The position numbers were made by a program, and so were the translations under genes. Below are positions 53,654 through 63,557 of a DNA stretch of 64,000 nt, one piece after another. This DNA comes from Leptotrichia sp. oral taxon 212 (GTDB taxonomy: Bacteria; Fusobacteriota; Fusobacteriia; Fusobacteriales; Leptotrichiaceae): the NCBI RefSeq assembly GCF_001274535.1, contig NZ_CP012410.1, positions 1,461,126 through 1,525,125 on the forward strand. The letters run 5' to 3'. Each line of letters opens with the position of its first letter. The stretch's first letter is position 1. The notes under the pieces were generated by a model. It did no database searches, was not told the origin of the DNA, and worked only from the letters and a program-made list of their open reading frames with translations.

Positions 53654-55447
53654 TTATTTAGTTGATTTTATAGGTTCTGCCGCTGTCAATTCTATTAGGT
53701 GTACTGCCCACTGGCTTTGACTTGCATATGAAATATTATAGTTTTTTACCCTTTTGTTTATAGGGAATACTTCATATCTATATGTTAGAGGTACTTCAAC
53801 TGCCTGATCTATATAGTATGCCAGCCATCTTTTGTATGCTTCAGCCTTATAGTTAGGATCTGTCAATGTTTTAGGGTTTGCAGTATCTTCCATAAGTTTT
53901 GTATTTTCATCAGAAACAAAACGTGGATAGTTAAATGGCGCACGTGGACCTTTTAGCTTCATTGCATTCAGATCACTTCCAGTTCCCCATGCAGCAAAGA
54001 AGACATCTATTTCAGGATCATCGGCTTTTACTTTTTCATAGAAACTGTTAAATTCTATAAGTCTTCCTGTTGTAAGTACAGCTTTTATTCCTATTTCCTT
54101 CCATTGCTGTATATAGAACTGTACTAACGGTTCTGCTATGTCTCCTCCTGCCATTGAAGCTATTCTTACTTCAAAAGGCTTTCCATTTTTATCTTCCCTG
54201 TATCCATCTCCATTTACATCCTTGTACCCTGCTTCGTCTAAAAGCTGTTTTGCTTTTTCAGGATTGTATGGGAACCCTTTTATATCTTTTGTATAATATT
54301 TTTTAAATACAGGAGGTATTGATGTCGTCGCTCTTTCTCTTAATCCGTGATAGAATGCTTTTACCATCTGTTCTACGTCAAGTCCATAAGCAAGTGCCTG
54401 TCTCAATTTTATATCTGACATTTTTGCATTTGGATCTACTACACTCATACCTTTTGCTTTATCAAATTTTCCTACCTTAAATCCCATATATGAATAATAC
54501 AGTTCCTGTCTTCCAAGTATTTGAAGATTATCAAGATCTTTAAATGTTTTATATAAATCTGTAGGTATCTGATAAGCTATATCATATTTTCCTGCCTTCA
54601 AAGCTGAAACTATAGTCTGTGAGTTTACAATTTCTACTGTAACCTTTTCAGTTTTTGGTTTACCTTTATAGAAATATGGATTTGCCTTAAGTTCCAAGCT
54701 TTCTCCATGTACTGTCTTTTCAATTGTATAAGGTCCTGTTGTTACTATTTTCTGTCTTACTTTATCTGATGTTTCAAGATCTTTTATAGGTATATCTTTT
54801 AAATAATGTTTTGGAAGAGCATATCCTATAAGACCATTTCCTATTGTGTACACTCCCTGTCCAATTTCGCTGAAAGAAATTTCAACTGTACTGTTATCCA
54901 CTTTTTTTATTCCTGATATGCTTGAAGCTTTTCCTTCATGATATTCCTTCATTCCTATTATCTTTTCATTATCGTCAGTATATCTTATTCCTGTATAATC
55001 TTTATTTCCAACAATTTCATATGCATAAATTATATCATCTGCAACTAAAGGTTGCCCATCTGACCATTTCATTCCGTCTTTTATTTTTATTGTAACTTTT
55101 TTATTTGGAGCATCTACTGTTAAAGTTGCAATTCCTCCATCTGTAACTTCAAAATTTTCATCTGTTTCAAATATACCTGCACCTAAAAAGTTGTCTATAA
55201 GGATTCCATCATAACCATCTGAATAGAGTGCATCATTTAAAAGTCCTACTAATGGTGAGTCCTTTACTATTGCAACTTTCAAAAAAGCATCCTTTACTGC
55301 CGGTGCATCATTTGCTGTTTCAACTGGAAATGCCACATTTTCATTTACATTCCCACCTGTCTTACTTTTCTTTTCCCCTGGACCACATGCCGTTACTAAT
55401 AACATAACTGTTAATAAAAATAACATAAGCATCTTTCGTCTGTTCAT
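53654..55447 (-). CDS. oppA: oligopeptide ABC transporter binding lipoprotein 3
   Basis: This 597-residue lipoprotein (signal ending LVTAC, Cys21, then GPGEKKSK) is the copy closest to the permease genes and is intact. KDGMKWSDGQPLVADDIIYAYE and LRQALAYGLDVEQMVKAFYHGLRERATTS are shared with the other two copies. It should bind peptides at the membrane surface in the periplasm and feed OppBCDF. A large imperfect hairpin between oppC and this gene may trim or attenuate the transcript and raise binding-protein levels, as is common in such operons. Confidence 0.94.
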   Translation of the reverse strand: MNRRKMLMLFLLTVMLLVTACGPGEKKSKTGGNVNENVAFPVETANDAPAVKDAFLKVAIVKDSPLVGLLNDALYSDGYDGILIDNFLGAGIFETDENFEVTDGGIATLTVDAPNKKVTIKIKDGMKWSDGQPLVADDIIYAYEIVGNKDYTGIRYTDDNEKIIGMKEYHEGKASSISGIKKVDNSTVEISFSEIGQGVYTIGNGLIGYALPKHYLKDIPIKDLETSDKVRQKIVTTGPYTIEKTVHGESLELKANPYFYKGKPKTEKVTVEIVNSQTIVSALKAGKYDIAYQIPTDLYKTFKDLDNLQILGRQELYYSYMGFKVGKFDKAKGMSVVDPNAKMSDIKLRQALAYGLDVEQMVKAFYHGLRERATTSIPPVFKKYYTKDIKGFPYNPEKAKQLLDEAGYKDVNGDGYREDKNGKPFEVRIASMAGGDIAEPLVQFYIQQWKEIGIKAVLTTGRLIEFNSFYEKVKADDPEIDVFFAAWGTGSDLNAMKLKGPRAPFNYPRFVSDENTKLMEDTANPKTLTDPNYKAEAYKRWLAYYIDQAVEVPLTYRYEVFPINKRVKNYNISYASQSQWAVHLIELTAAEPIKSTK

Positions 55448-55493
55448 TTCTTTACCTCCTGATTTTTATTTTTATATTTTTTAGTAGTCTTTT

Positions 55494-55567
55494 TTAAAAA
55501 AACGGAATGTTTAATAATATATGCATTTTAAATATACATTCTTTACTTTAGTTAAACACTCCGTTTC
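55494..55567 (-). terminator. large hairpin between oppC and the binding-protein gene
   Basis: AAACGGAATGTTTAA pairs with TTAAACACTCCGTTT with one mismatch; the minus strand then has TTTTTTTAAAAAAG. It is a terminator or an mRNA-stabilising boundary. Confidence 0.6.
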
Positions 55568-55611
55568 ATATTTTCATTTTCTATTTTTCAATAAATCTAA
55601 TAATATTAAAA

Positions 55612-56532
55612 TTATCCTAATCTCTGTCTTGCATCTGCTGCTCTCTTTAAAGCTTGTCCCACATAGTTGATACAAAGCATCATTATCAGTATCAATATTG
55701 ATGCGGGAAGCCATATCCATAGTTTTGAAGACAGTACTTCCGGATCTGTTGCATATCCTACAAGTGTTCCTAAACTAGGTATTGAAGGCGGTAATCCAAA
55801 ACCAAGAAAACTAAGTCCTGTCTCTATACCTATATTACCTGCTAAAGCCAATGTAGAATCAACTATTATTATTGAACTTATGTTTGGTAGTACTTCTCTG
55901 AAGATTATCTTAAAATCGCTCGTTCCCATTGTTTTTGAAGCGTGAACATAATCCCTTCTGCTTTCTGACAGAGCCTTACTTCTTATAAGTCTTGCTGTTC
56001 CTACCCAGTAGAAAGCTGTCATTATCATAACAAAAGTCATAATATTATATTTTGGCACAATAGTTATGAATACTATTACAAGCATTAATTGCGGCAATAT
56101 CATGATAAAATCTATTAATCTCATTATAAGGTCATCTATCACTCCACCATAATATCCTGCTACAAGTCCTACAACTATTCCTATTCCTGATGTCAGAACT
56201 GTAACAGTAACTCCTATAATAATAGAGTTTCTAGCTCCTATTATAAGCTGTCCCAGAATATCCCTTCCTCCGGAATCTGCTCCAAGATAAAATCCTTCAC
56301 CAGGTGCCGCATATTTATCAAGAAGGCTTATTTTCATTACTGCTTCCTGATTTGTCAGAAACGCTCCAATGAATATTGTTAAAAACAGCACTCCCAAAAT
56401 TATCAGGGAAATTATAGCAAATTTATCTTTTTTTATTTCTCTTAATATTACATTAAATCCCGTTGGTTTTTCACTGACAGTTATATTATTATTTTCTGTA
56501 TTTACATTCTTATCTTTTTCTATTTTACTCAC
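55612..56532 (-). CDS. oppC: oligopeptide ABC transporter permease OppC
   Basis: This 306-residue inner membrane protein has an N-terminal cytoplasmic tail, six membrane helices and the binding-protein-dependent permease EAA-type loop (SRRDYVHASKTMGTSDFKIIFREVLPNI). LGADSGGRDILGQLIIGARNS is the usual OppC/DppC block after the first helix. The start is GTG after AGGTGG. It follows oppB by 10 bp and pairs with it to form the peptide channel. Confidence 0.94.
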   Translation of the reverse strand: MSKIEKDKNVNTENNNITVSEKPTGFNVILREIKKDKFAIISLIILGVLFLTIFIGAFLTNQEAVMKISLLDKYAAPGEGFYLGADSGGRDILGQLIIGARNSIIIGVTVTVLTSGIGIVVGLVAGYYGGVIDDLIMRLIDFIMILPQLMLVIVFITIVPKYNIMTFVMIMTAFYWVGTARLIRSKALSESRRDYVHASKTMGTSDFKIIFREVLPNISSIIIVDSTLALAGNIGIETGLSFLGFGLPPSIPSLGTLVGYATDPEVLSSKLWIWLPASILILIMMLCINYVGQALKRAADARQRLG

Positions 56533-56542
56533 TTTATACCAC

Positions 56543-57505
56543 CTACTCTATTCTGATTCTTGGGTCTACTATACTTAAAATAATATCTGACAGTAAACTT
56601 CCTATTAATGTTAAAAATCCAAATAATAATATTAATGCAGTAACTACACTATAATCCCTTGAACCAATAGATGATATAAATAAATTTCCCATTCCGGGAT
56701 AGCTGAATATTCTTTCTATAAATATTGATCCACTAAGAAGTCCTGTGATTGAATATCCAAAAAATGCAGCTATCGGTAAAATTGAGTTTCTAAATATATG
56801 TCTTGAATATACTACATTTTCAGGAACCCCTTTACTTCTCGCCGTTTTTACATAATCAAGTGATTTTGCATCAATTATCTCATTTCTCAGATACTGTATT
56901 GTACCTGTTGTAGCAAGCAATGCATATGTTATTGCCGGTAGTAGTATATGATGTATTCTGTCAATAAAATATCTAAATGTTCCAGGTGTCAGACCAATTG
57001 TAACTGATCCTGTGGTAGGGAACCATCCTAAAGTATATCCAAAGAACCATACCATTATAAGTGATAATACGAATGTAGGTATAGTATAACTCACATAGTT
57101 ATATAGTGTAACACCTCTGTCAAGAAGTGAATTCTGATATCTTCCTGAAAGTATTCCCAGAGGTATTGCCAGCATATATGTAAGTGTCATACTGAAAAGT
57201 GACAGTATAAATGTATTATTTACCCTCTGTCCTATCAGAGTACTTACAGGCAGTTTATATGTATAGCTCATTCCAAAGTTACCTTTAAAGGCATTTCCCA
57301 TCCATCTTATGTACTGTACATGCCAAGGATCATAAAATCCTGCTTTTCTTCTCAGTTCTTCCAATACAGCCGGACTTGTCTGAGGCGTTATCAATCCAGT
57401 AAAAGGATCTCCCGGCATTTTCTTGGCAAGTATAAATATCAATATACTCAATATGAATAATTGAGGTATCATTACCAATACTCTTCTCAATACTGTTTTC
57501 CACAT
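56543..57505 (-). CDS. oppB: oligopeptide ABC transporter permease OppB
   Basis: This 320-residue permease starts MWKTVLRRVLVMIPQLFILS and has the OppB/DppB marks PGDPFTGL, the helix-rich middle and the EAA loop SLDYVKTARSKGVPENVVYSRHIFRNSILP. It forms the heterodimeric channel with OppC. oppF ends 1 nt upstream, so the genes are tightly coupled. Its GAGGAGA ribosome site lies inside the end of oppF. Confidence 0.94.
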   Translation of the reverse strand: MWKTVLRRVLVMIPQLFILSILIFILAKKMPGDPFTGLITPQTSPAVLEELRRKAGFYDPWHVQYIRWMGNAFKGNFGMSYTYKLPVSTLIGQRVNNTFILSLFSMTLTYMLAIPLGILSGRYQNSLLDRGVTLYNYVSYTIPTFVLSLIMVWFFGYTLGWFPTTGSVTIGLTPGTFRYFIDRIHHILLPAITYALLATTGTIQYLRNEIIDAKSLDYVKTARSKGVPENVVYSRHIFRNSILPIAAFFGYSITGLLSGSIFIERIFSYPGMGNLFISSIGSRDYSVVTALILLFGFLTLIGSLLSDIILSIVDPRIRIE

Positions 57506-57506
57506 T

Positions 57507-58454
57507 TTACTTTTCTCCTCCTTTTACCTTATGTGCCAAGGCAACATAATGAGTATCTGTTAATTTCTGCAGATCATATACTTTTCCGTTCTTATCATAA
57601 TATTCCAGCTCATTTTCCTTATATTCCTTTTCAACTGCAAGTCTTTTTGACTTATTTGACTCCCTGTGATTAGGATTTACTTCAGGAATGGCAGCTATAA
57701 GTCTCTTTGTATATATATGCTGTGGATTATTGTAAATATCATCTCTTTTTCCAGTTTCTACAAAACGTCCCCTGTACATTATGGATATATAGTCACACAT
57801 ATGTTTTACAACTCCAAGGTCATGCGAAATAAATAGATAGCTCAATCCAAACTGCTTCTGAATTTCCTTCATATAATTCAGAACTTGCGCCTGAACTGAC
57901 AAATCAAGAGCTGAAACAGGTTCATCAGCAATAATCAGTTTAGGTTTTATTGCTACTGCCCTTGCAACTCCAATTCTCTGTCTCTGTCCTCCGGAAAATT
58001 CATGAGGATATTTATAAAGTGCATCATCAGTCATTCCAACTATTTCAAGAAGCTCAGATACTCTTTTTCTTTCTTCATTGTCAGTAAGATTTTCAAAATT
58101 TCTTAATGGTTCAGCTATAATATCTATTATTCTCTTTTTTGGATTTAGACTTGAAAGTGAATCCTGAAATATCATCTGAATATTCTGATTATAATCTGAT
58201 TTTCTGCTTCTTCTTTTCTCAATTACTTTTCCTTCATATGTAATTGTCCCGTCCTTTATTTTTTCAAGCCCTATAATTGCTTTTCCAATTGTTGATTTTC
58301 CTGATCCAGATTCTCCTACAAGACCATATGTTTTTCCTTTCTCTATTGTCAAATCTACACCATCTACTGCGTAAACATGATCTACAATTCTATTAAAAAA
58401 ACCGCCTCGAATAGGATAATGAACCTTTAAATTCTTTATATCAATAAAGCTCAT
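57507..58454 (-). CDS. oppF: oligopeptide ABC transporter ATPase OppF
   Basis: This ATPase (315 residues from ATG 58452-58454) has the Walker A GESGSGKST, the signature SGGQRQRIGVARA, Walker B LIIADEPVSALD and the switch histidine in LFISHDLGVV. It pairs with OppD to drive peptide import. An ATG 21 bases upstream is less likely because the GGAGG ribosome site lies between. One nucleotide separates it from oppD. The C-terminal oligopeptide-transporter extension (EVNPNHRESNK) is typical. Confidence 0.93.
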   Translation of the reverse strand: MSFIDIKNLKVHYPIRGGFFNRIVDHVYAVDGVDLTIEKGKTYGLVGESGSGKSTIGKAIIGLEKIKDGTITYEGKVIEKRRSRKSDYNQNIQMIFQDSLSSLNPKKRIIDIIAEPLRNFENLTDNEERKRVSELLEIVGMTDDALYKYPHEFSGGQRQRIGVARAVAIKPKLIIADEPVSALDLSVQAQVLNYMKEIQKQFGLSYLFISHDLGVVKHMCDYISIMYRGRFVETGKRDDIYNNPQHIYTKRLIAAIPEVNPNHRESNKSKRLAVEKEYKENELEYYDKNGKVYDLQKLTDTHYVALAHKVKGGEK

Positions 58455-58455
58455 C

Positions 58456-59490
58456 TTATATTTCCTCCGATTCATGATTATTTATTTTTTGTCCATTGCT
58501 ATCGTCGAAATAGAAATTCTTCCAACATGTACATCTTACGAAATGTCCAGGCGAGATTTCATGCATTTCCGGATTTTCTTCATGTTCTTCATTTCCAATC
58601 CATGGTATTCTAGGGGCAAATCTGCAGCCTGTTCTCTTTAGATTTTTAAGAGATGGTACTGTTCCCTGTATCACATGCAATGTATCTGTTTCCTGATCCA
58701 TCTGCGGTATGGAATTCAGTAATGATCTTGTATAAGGATGTTTAGGATTGTTAAACAACTCATCTACAGGAGCCACTTCAACTACCTGACCTGCATACAT
58801 TACAGCAACTCTATCTGCCATTTCCGCAACTACTCCAAGGTCATGTGTTATCAGTATTATTCCTGCCTGTATTTCTTCCTGAAGCGATTTAAGCAAATCC
58901 AGTATTTGTGCCTGTATCGTAACATCAAGTGCTGTTGTTGGTTCATCAGCAATTATAATTGCAGGTTTACATGAAAGCGCTATTGCTGTCATTACACGTT
59001 GTCTCATTCCTCCTGAAAGCTCATGTGGAAACTGTCGTGCAACTCTTTCAGGCTTGGGTATTCCAACCTGTACAAGCAATTCCTGAACACGTTCTTTTCT
59101 CTGAGCTTTTGTAAGTTTCGTATGATAAATCAGTCCTTCTTCTATCTGTTCTTCCACTCTCATCAAGGGATTTAATGCTGATAAGGGATCCTGGAATATC
59201 ATTCCTATATCATTTCCCCTAACTTCATTATATTCAGCTTCAGTTAAGGTAAGTAAATTTTTTCCCTTGTAGATGATTTCCCCTTCCAATTTTGTATTTA
59301 TTGGATTATGTAGTCCGATGACAGATGTTGCAAGTGTACTTTTTCCGCAACCTGATTCTCCAACTATTGCAAGTATTTCGTTTTTATTAAGTTCAAGCGT
59401 AACATTGTCTACTGCGGGATAATATTCATCTTTAATACGAAAACTCGTATATAAGTTGTTGATTTTTAACAACGTTTTGTTTTCTTCCAC
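58456..59490 (-). CDS. oppD: oligopeptide ABC transporter ATPase OppD
   Basis: This 344-residue ATPase is the first gene of the opp operon. GESGCGKST (Walker A), LSGGMRQRVMTAIAL (signature), IIIADEPTTALD (Walker B) and LITHDLGVV are present. The C-terminal extension keeps GCRFAPR and a late CTC, but the residue usually cysteine in PRCP is isoleucine (PRIPW), so the cysteine set found in many OppD/DppD proteins is incomplete. The start is GTG after GAGGAG. An extended -10 promoter lies about 60 bp upstream. Confidence 0.93.
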   Translation of the reverse strand: MEENKTLLKINNLYTSFRIKDEYYPAVDNVTLELNKNEILAIVGESGCGKSTLATSVIGLHNPINTKLEGEIIYKGKNLLTLTEAEYNEVRGNDIGMIFQDPLSALNPLMRVEEQIEEGLIYHTKLTKAQRKERVQELLVQVGIPKPERVARQFPHELSGGMRQRVMTAIALSCKPAIIIADEPTTALDVTIQAQILDLLKSLQEEIQAGIILITHDLGVVAEMADRVAVMYAGQVVEVAPVDELFNNPKHPYTRSLLNSIPQMDQETDTLHVIQGTVPSLKNLKRTGCRFAPRIPWIGNEEHEENPEMHEISPGHFVRCTCWKNFYFDDSNGQKINNHESEEI

Positions 59491-59550
59491 TTTTCTTTCT
59501 CCTCTTACTCAAAATTATATTTATTACTATTGTTTATCTTTGATTTTTTT

Positions 59551-59559
59551 ATTATATCA
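59551..59559 (-). promoter_or_regulatory. extended -10 promoter of the opp operon
   Basis: The minus strand reads TGATATAAT, matching TGnTATAAT, about 60 nt before the oppD GTG. No good -35 hexamer is seen. The rest of the 313-bp gap to fruA holds the fruA terminator and otherwise AT-rich sequence. Confidence 0.55.
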
Positions 59560-59587
59560 CATTTTGATATTTTTAAATACTATTTTT

Positions 59588-59648
59588 TTAAAAAAACGCC
59601 CCTAAATACTAACTCCATTCTTAGTTATATATTTAGAAAGGCGATTTT
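59588..59648 (-). terminator. terminator of the fru operon
   Basis: On the minus strand GCCTTTCTAAATA pairs imperfectly with TATTTAGGGGC across a 20-nt loop and is followed by seven Ts. Confidence 0.65.
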
Positions 59649-59803
59649 TCCCCGTTTATATATTTTATATATTTTTTCTATATGCTACATTTATCTTTTT
59701 TATTTTCATAGCTTTTATCATTATTTTTTCCTTTAAAGTACCCCTATACTTTATTTTTTACTTAAAACTGTCTTTTCATTTTTTATACTTGAAGCTATCC
59801 CAA

Positions 59804-61741
59804 CTATTCAGTTACTTTTTTTCTTAATATTCCCAAAATTACTGCTGAAACCAAACTTCCAACTAGTATTGCCAGCAGATACAGGAAGAAATTATTACTT
59901 AATGCCATTACAAGTATTCCTCCATGAGGAGCAGGTATTTTTATCTGAAATAATCCTACTAATGCACCTGCTATCGCCGAACCAATTACACTCGCCGGAA
60001 TTACTCTCGTAGGATCTGCCGCCGCATATGGGATTGCTCCTTCCGTTATAAATGATAATCCCATTATGTAGTTAGTTAATCCTGCTTCTCTTTCCTGTGC
60101 AGTAAATTTATTCTTAAATATTTGCGAAGCCATTGCAATTGCTATTGGAGGTACCATTCCACCTGCCATAACTGCTGCCATTGAGAAACTTCCACCAGTT
60201 GTCATAGTTGTTGCAAGTGTACCTGTTCCAAACACATAAGCAACTTTATTTATAGGGCCTCCCATGTCAAGAGCCATCATACCGCCTAATAAAGCTCCTA
60301 ATAATACTGCACTTGTACCTTGCATTGAACCTAATCCATTATTCATCCATACATTCAACTGAGTCGCAATCGGATTAATTACAAGCCACATTATTGAACC
60401 TGTTATTAATACTGAAAATACAGGATAAAATAGAATCATCTTTAATCCGTTCAAAGCCTTAGGTAACCCTTTAAATGCCCACACTAGGAATTTGACAACA
60501 TAACCTGCCAGAAAACCACCTATTAATGCTCCAATAAATCCTGAAACAGGACCATTTTCAACGATAGGAGTACTTGCCATAAGTCCCGCTACAAGTCCTG
60601 AAGTTAAGGCTGCCCTTTCACTTATACTGTATGCTATATATCCACCTAATATTGGCAGGAATAATCCAAATGCAGCTTTTCCCACAGTCATAAATAGTTT
60701 TGCCAGATAACTTGTTGAACCAAAATTACCACCGGCATTTGCATGTCCAGTTATTGTATCCATTAAAAATGCTAGAGCTATCAGTATTCCACCACTTATT
60801 ACTAACGGAAGCATGTATGAAACTCCGCTTAACAGATGCTTGTAAAGTCCTTTTTTCTCGGATGAAGAAGAACTTGATGAAGCTTCTGAAGAACCGTTTG
60901 CATGGAAAGTTGGAGCTTTTCCATCTAAAACCTGTTGAATTAATGCTTTTGCATTATTTATCCCTTCCTTTGCTTCAACTTGAATTAATGGTTTCCCATC
61001 AAATCTGTTTACTTCAATGTTTCTGTTAATTGCCAGAATTACACCTTTAGCTTTTTTTATGTCATCTTCTGTGAGTACATCTTTTCTTCCGTCAGCACCA
61101 TTTGTTTCTACTTTTATTTTTACACCCATCTCATTTGCAGCTTTCTTTAATGCCTCTGCCGCCATATATGTGTGTGCAATCCCTGTAGGACAGGCAGTTG
61201 CAGCTATTATATAAGGTATATCTTCTGAGACTTGAGTATTCCCCGTTTCAGTAGGCATTTCTTTTTTCTCTTCACCTGAAAACTTTTCAGCCTCAGTTTT
61301 ATTAATGATATCCAATACTTCATCAGCAGTTGCCGCATTTTCAAGAGCCGCTTTGAAATCATCATCTAACAAAAGCTGTGATAATCTTGCCAATGTTTCA
61401 ATATGAGTATTATTTGCTCCATCCGGAGCTGCAATCATAAAAAACAATGTTGCAGGTTCTCCATCAAGTGAATCATATTCAATTCCTTCTTTTTTTCTTC
61501 CCATTGCAAGCGCAGGTTCTTTTACAAATTCTGTTTTTGCATGGGGAATTGCAATTCCTTCTCCAATTCCTGTAGAACTTTGTTCTTCCCTAGCCATCAA
61601 GGCTTTCACATATCCTTCATAATCATTCAGAACTCCTGTTTTTTCATGAAGTTTTGCCAATTCTCTTATAATACCTGTTTTATCAGTTGACTGTACATCC
61701 AGATTTATTCTGTCTTTAATCAGTAAATCCGATATTTTCAT
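59804..61741 (-). CDS. fruA: fructose-specific PTS transporter EIIABC
   Basis: This 645-residue fused transporter has EIIA at 1-150 (His67 in GEGIAIPHAK), EIIB at about 175-275 (Cys184 in IAATACPTGIAHTY) and a membrane EIIC from about 300 (GVSYMLPLVISGGILIAL, GFIGALIGGFLAGY). A Ser-rich linker (SSEASSSSSSSEKK) joins IIB and IIC. It imports fructose as fructose 1-phosphate using phosphate from HPr. It follows fruK by 3 nt in the order fruR-fruK-fruA. Confidence 0.95.
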   Translation of the reverse strand: MKISDLLIKDRINLDVQSTDKTGIIRELAKLHEKTGVLNDYEGYVKALMAREEQSSTGIGEGIAIPHAKTEFVKEPALAMGRKKEGIEYDSLDGEPATLFFMIAAPDGANNTHIETLARLSQLLLDDDFKAALENAATADEVLDIINKTEAEKFSGEEKKEMPTETGNTQVSEDIPYIIAATACPTGIAHTYMAAEALKKAANEMGVKIKVETNGADGRKDVLTEDDIKKAKGVILAINRNIEVNRFDGKPLIQVEAKEGINNAKALIQQVLDGKAPTFHANGSSEASSSSSSSEKKGLYKHLLSGVSYMLPLVISGGILIALAFLMDTITGHANAGGNFGSTSYLAKLFMTVGKAAFGLFLPILGGYIAYSISERAALTSGLVAGLMASTPIVENGPVSGFIGALIGGFLAGYVVKFLVWAFKGLPKALNGLKMILFYPVFSVLITGSIMWLVINPIATQLNVWMNNGLGSMQGTSAVLLGALLGGMMALDMGGPINKVAYVFGTGTLATTMTTGGSFSMAAVMAGGMVPPIAIAMASQIFKNKFTAQEREAGLTNYIMGLSFITEGAIPYAAADPTRVIPASVIGSAIAGALVGLFQIKIPAPHGGILVMALSNNFFLYLLAILVGSLVSAVILGILRKKVTE

Positions 61742-61744
61742 ACT

Positions 61745-62662
61745 CTACACACTCTCCTTGATTATTTTTATCTCTTTGTACAGTTTTTCAACAAGCTCCT
61801 TTTCAGCTAATCCATATGAATAAGCTGTCGCACTTCCTGAAGCCACTGCCAGTCTGAAAGAATCTTCTACAGAATATCCCTTCACATGTCCTGCAATAAA
61901 CCCTGCAACCATTGAATCACCTGCTCCAATCGAGTTTATGAGCTCTCCTTCCGGTACACTTGCTTCCAGAACAAATTCCTTATTTACGAGTAAAGCCCCA
62001 TCTCCACCACGTGAAATAATAATATTTTTAACTCTTCTTTCCAAGAAAAACGAACATTTTTTTACTATTTTTTCCTTTGTTTCAAGCTTTTCATTAAACA
62101 TATCCCTTAATTCATGTATATTCGGTTTAATGAAAAAATTTCCATGTATATTATTCTGTAATAAATTTCCCCTTGTATCCAGTACTATTTCTACATCTGC
62201 TTTCACATTTTCTGATAATTCCTTGTATATGCTTTTACTTATACTCTCGGGAATACTTCCTGAAAGTACCAGAATATCCCCATCTTTCAGATGTGAAATT
62301 TTTTCAGTCAGTTCTTTCAATTTTTCGTCTGTAATTTCAGGTGAAAGTCCTGTTAGTTCTGTTTCTTTGTCATTGCCGTTCACTTTTACATTTATTCTTG
62401 TATTCCCTTCCAGCTCTACAAATTCTGCATTAATATTGTCCTTTTTCAGGTCCTCGACAATAAAATCTCCTACAAAACCTGCGACATAACCTATTGCTGT
62501 CGATTCTACCCCAAGATTTTTCAGAACTTTTGACACATTTATTCCTTTTCCTCCTGCTCTGAAATTCACTTTCCTGCTCAGATTCAGATGTTCAGGTTTC
62601 AGTTCATCTTCAAGGTACATGTCATAATCCAGTGCTGGATTCAACGTAAGCGTATAAATCAT
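61745..62662 (-). CDS. fruK: 1-phosphofructokinase
   Basis: This 305-residue PfkB-family kinase converts fructose 1-phosphate to fructose 1,6-bisphosphate. It begins MIYTLTLNPALDYDMYLED, has RAGGKGINVSKVL, and near the end the catalytic GAGDSMVAGF with the anion hole and Asp base. Length is normal for FruK. It lies between fruR (77 bp upstream) and fruA. A tagatose-6-phosphate kinase role is possible for this family, but the neighbours favour FruK. Confidence 0.94.
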   Translation of the reverse strand: MIYTLTLNPALDYDMYLEDELKPEHLNLSRKVNFRAGGKGINVSKVLKNLGVESTAIGYVAGFVGDFIVEDLKKDNINAEFVELEGNTRINVKVNGNDKETELTGLSPEITDEKLKELTEKISHLKDGDILVLSGSIPESISKSIYKELSENVKADVEIVLDTRGNLLQNNIHGNFFIKPNIHELRDMFNEKLETKEKIVKKCSFFLERRVKNIIISRGGDGALLVNKEFVLEASVPEGELINSIGAGDSMVAGFIAGHVKGYSVEDSFRLAVASGSATAYSYGLAEKELVEKLYKEIKIIKESV

Positions 62663-62738
62663 ACTTCCTCCTTTTCCTTTTTATTGCAATACTGCTGCTA
62701 TTAATTAAGATGTGGTAATAAAATACCAGCTGATATTA

Positions 62739-63473
62739 CTAATAAAAATATTTTTTATATCTATTATTTTGCTTAATAGCCTTATTTGTTGTAATTATTT
62801 TACAGTTTCCAAGAGATGAAAATTTTATATTTGATATTTTGTCAAATTTGTCTTCATCGGCAAGTATATATTTTTCTTCCGAAAGTTCCAGCACCTTTTT
62901 CTTTACCATCGCTTCGTTGACTTCAGGTGTTGTAAAACCGGCTTTTATACTTATTCCGTTTGTTCCTAGAAAACATTTATCAAATCGGTACTTATCCAGA
63001 AACTCAGCAGTTTCAATACCTACAACTGCTCCTGTAAGTCCCTTTATTTCTCCACCTGCTATGATTGTCCTTATATTGTTTTTTAATAATTCATCGATAT
63101 GCATAGCCCCATTTGTTATAACCGTTACTTCTGTGTCTTTTAATTTTTCAATAAGATAGAAAACAGTTGTCCCCGCATCCAGATAAATAAAATCTCCTTT
63201 TTTTATCCTTTTAAATGCTTTTTCTGCTATTTCTTTCTTCCCCTCGACATTTTTATTAAATCTATCTGTTATTTTCGGATCAAAATTCAATTTCTGTAAT
63301 TGAGCTATTCCGCCTTTTATTTTTATCAACAGACCATTTTTATACATTTTTTCAATATCTCTTCTTATCGTTGAAGGAGAAACCTTCAATATACTGTCCA
63401 GTTCCTGATATGAAAGCCTGCCCTTCTTTTCCAGTTCATCCAGTATTTTTTCAAATCTGTCTATTTCCAGCAT
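62739..63473 (-). CDS. fruR: DeoR-family regulator of the fru operon
   Basis: This 244-residue repressor has a DeoR-type helix-turn-helix at 1-55 (RLSYQELDSILKVSPSTIRR) and a sugar-phosphate sensing domain with YLDAGTTVFYLIE, TNGAMHI, GGEIKGLTGAVVG and KCFLGTNGI. It probably senses fructose 1-phosphate and controls its own operon. An upstream ATG at 63566 in the same frame lies before the predicted promoter, so ATG 63471-63473, eight bases after GGGAAG, is the supported start. Confidence 0.9.
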   Translation of the reverse strand: MLEIDRFEKILDELEKKGRLSYQELDSILKVSPSTIRRDIEKMYKNGLLIKIKGGIAQLQKLNFDPKITDRFNKNVEGKKEIAEKAFKRIKKGDFIYLDAGTTVFYLIEKLKDTEVTVITNGAMHIDELLKNNIRTIIAGGEIKGLTGAVVGIETAEFLDKYRFDKCFLGTNGISIKAGFTTPEVNEAMVKKKVLELSEEKYILADEDKFDKISNIKFSSLGNCKIITTNKAIKQNNRYKKYFY

Positions 63474-63524
63474 ATTATCTTCCCATTTCATAATTATTTT
63501 AGTTTTTACTCTTTCTACGCCAAT

Positions 63525-63553
63525 ATAATATACTTTTTTTCCGATAATGTCAA
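63525..63553 (-). promoter_or_regulatory. promoter of fruRKA
   Basis: The minus strand shows TTGACA, a 17-nt spacer and TATTAT, about 52 nt before the fruR ATG. Confidence 0.75.
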
Positions 63554-63557
63554 TATG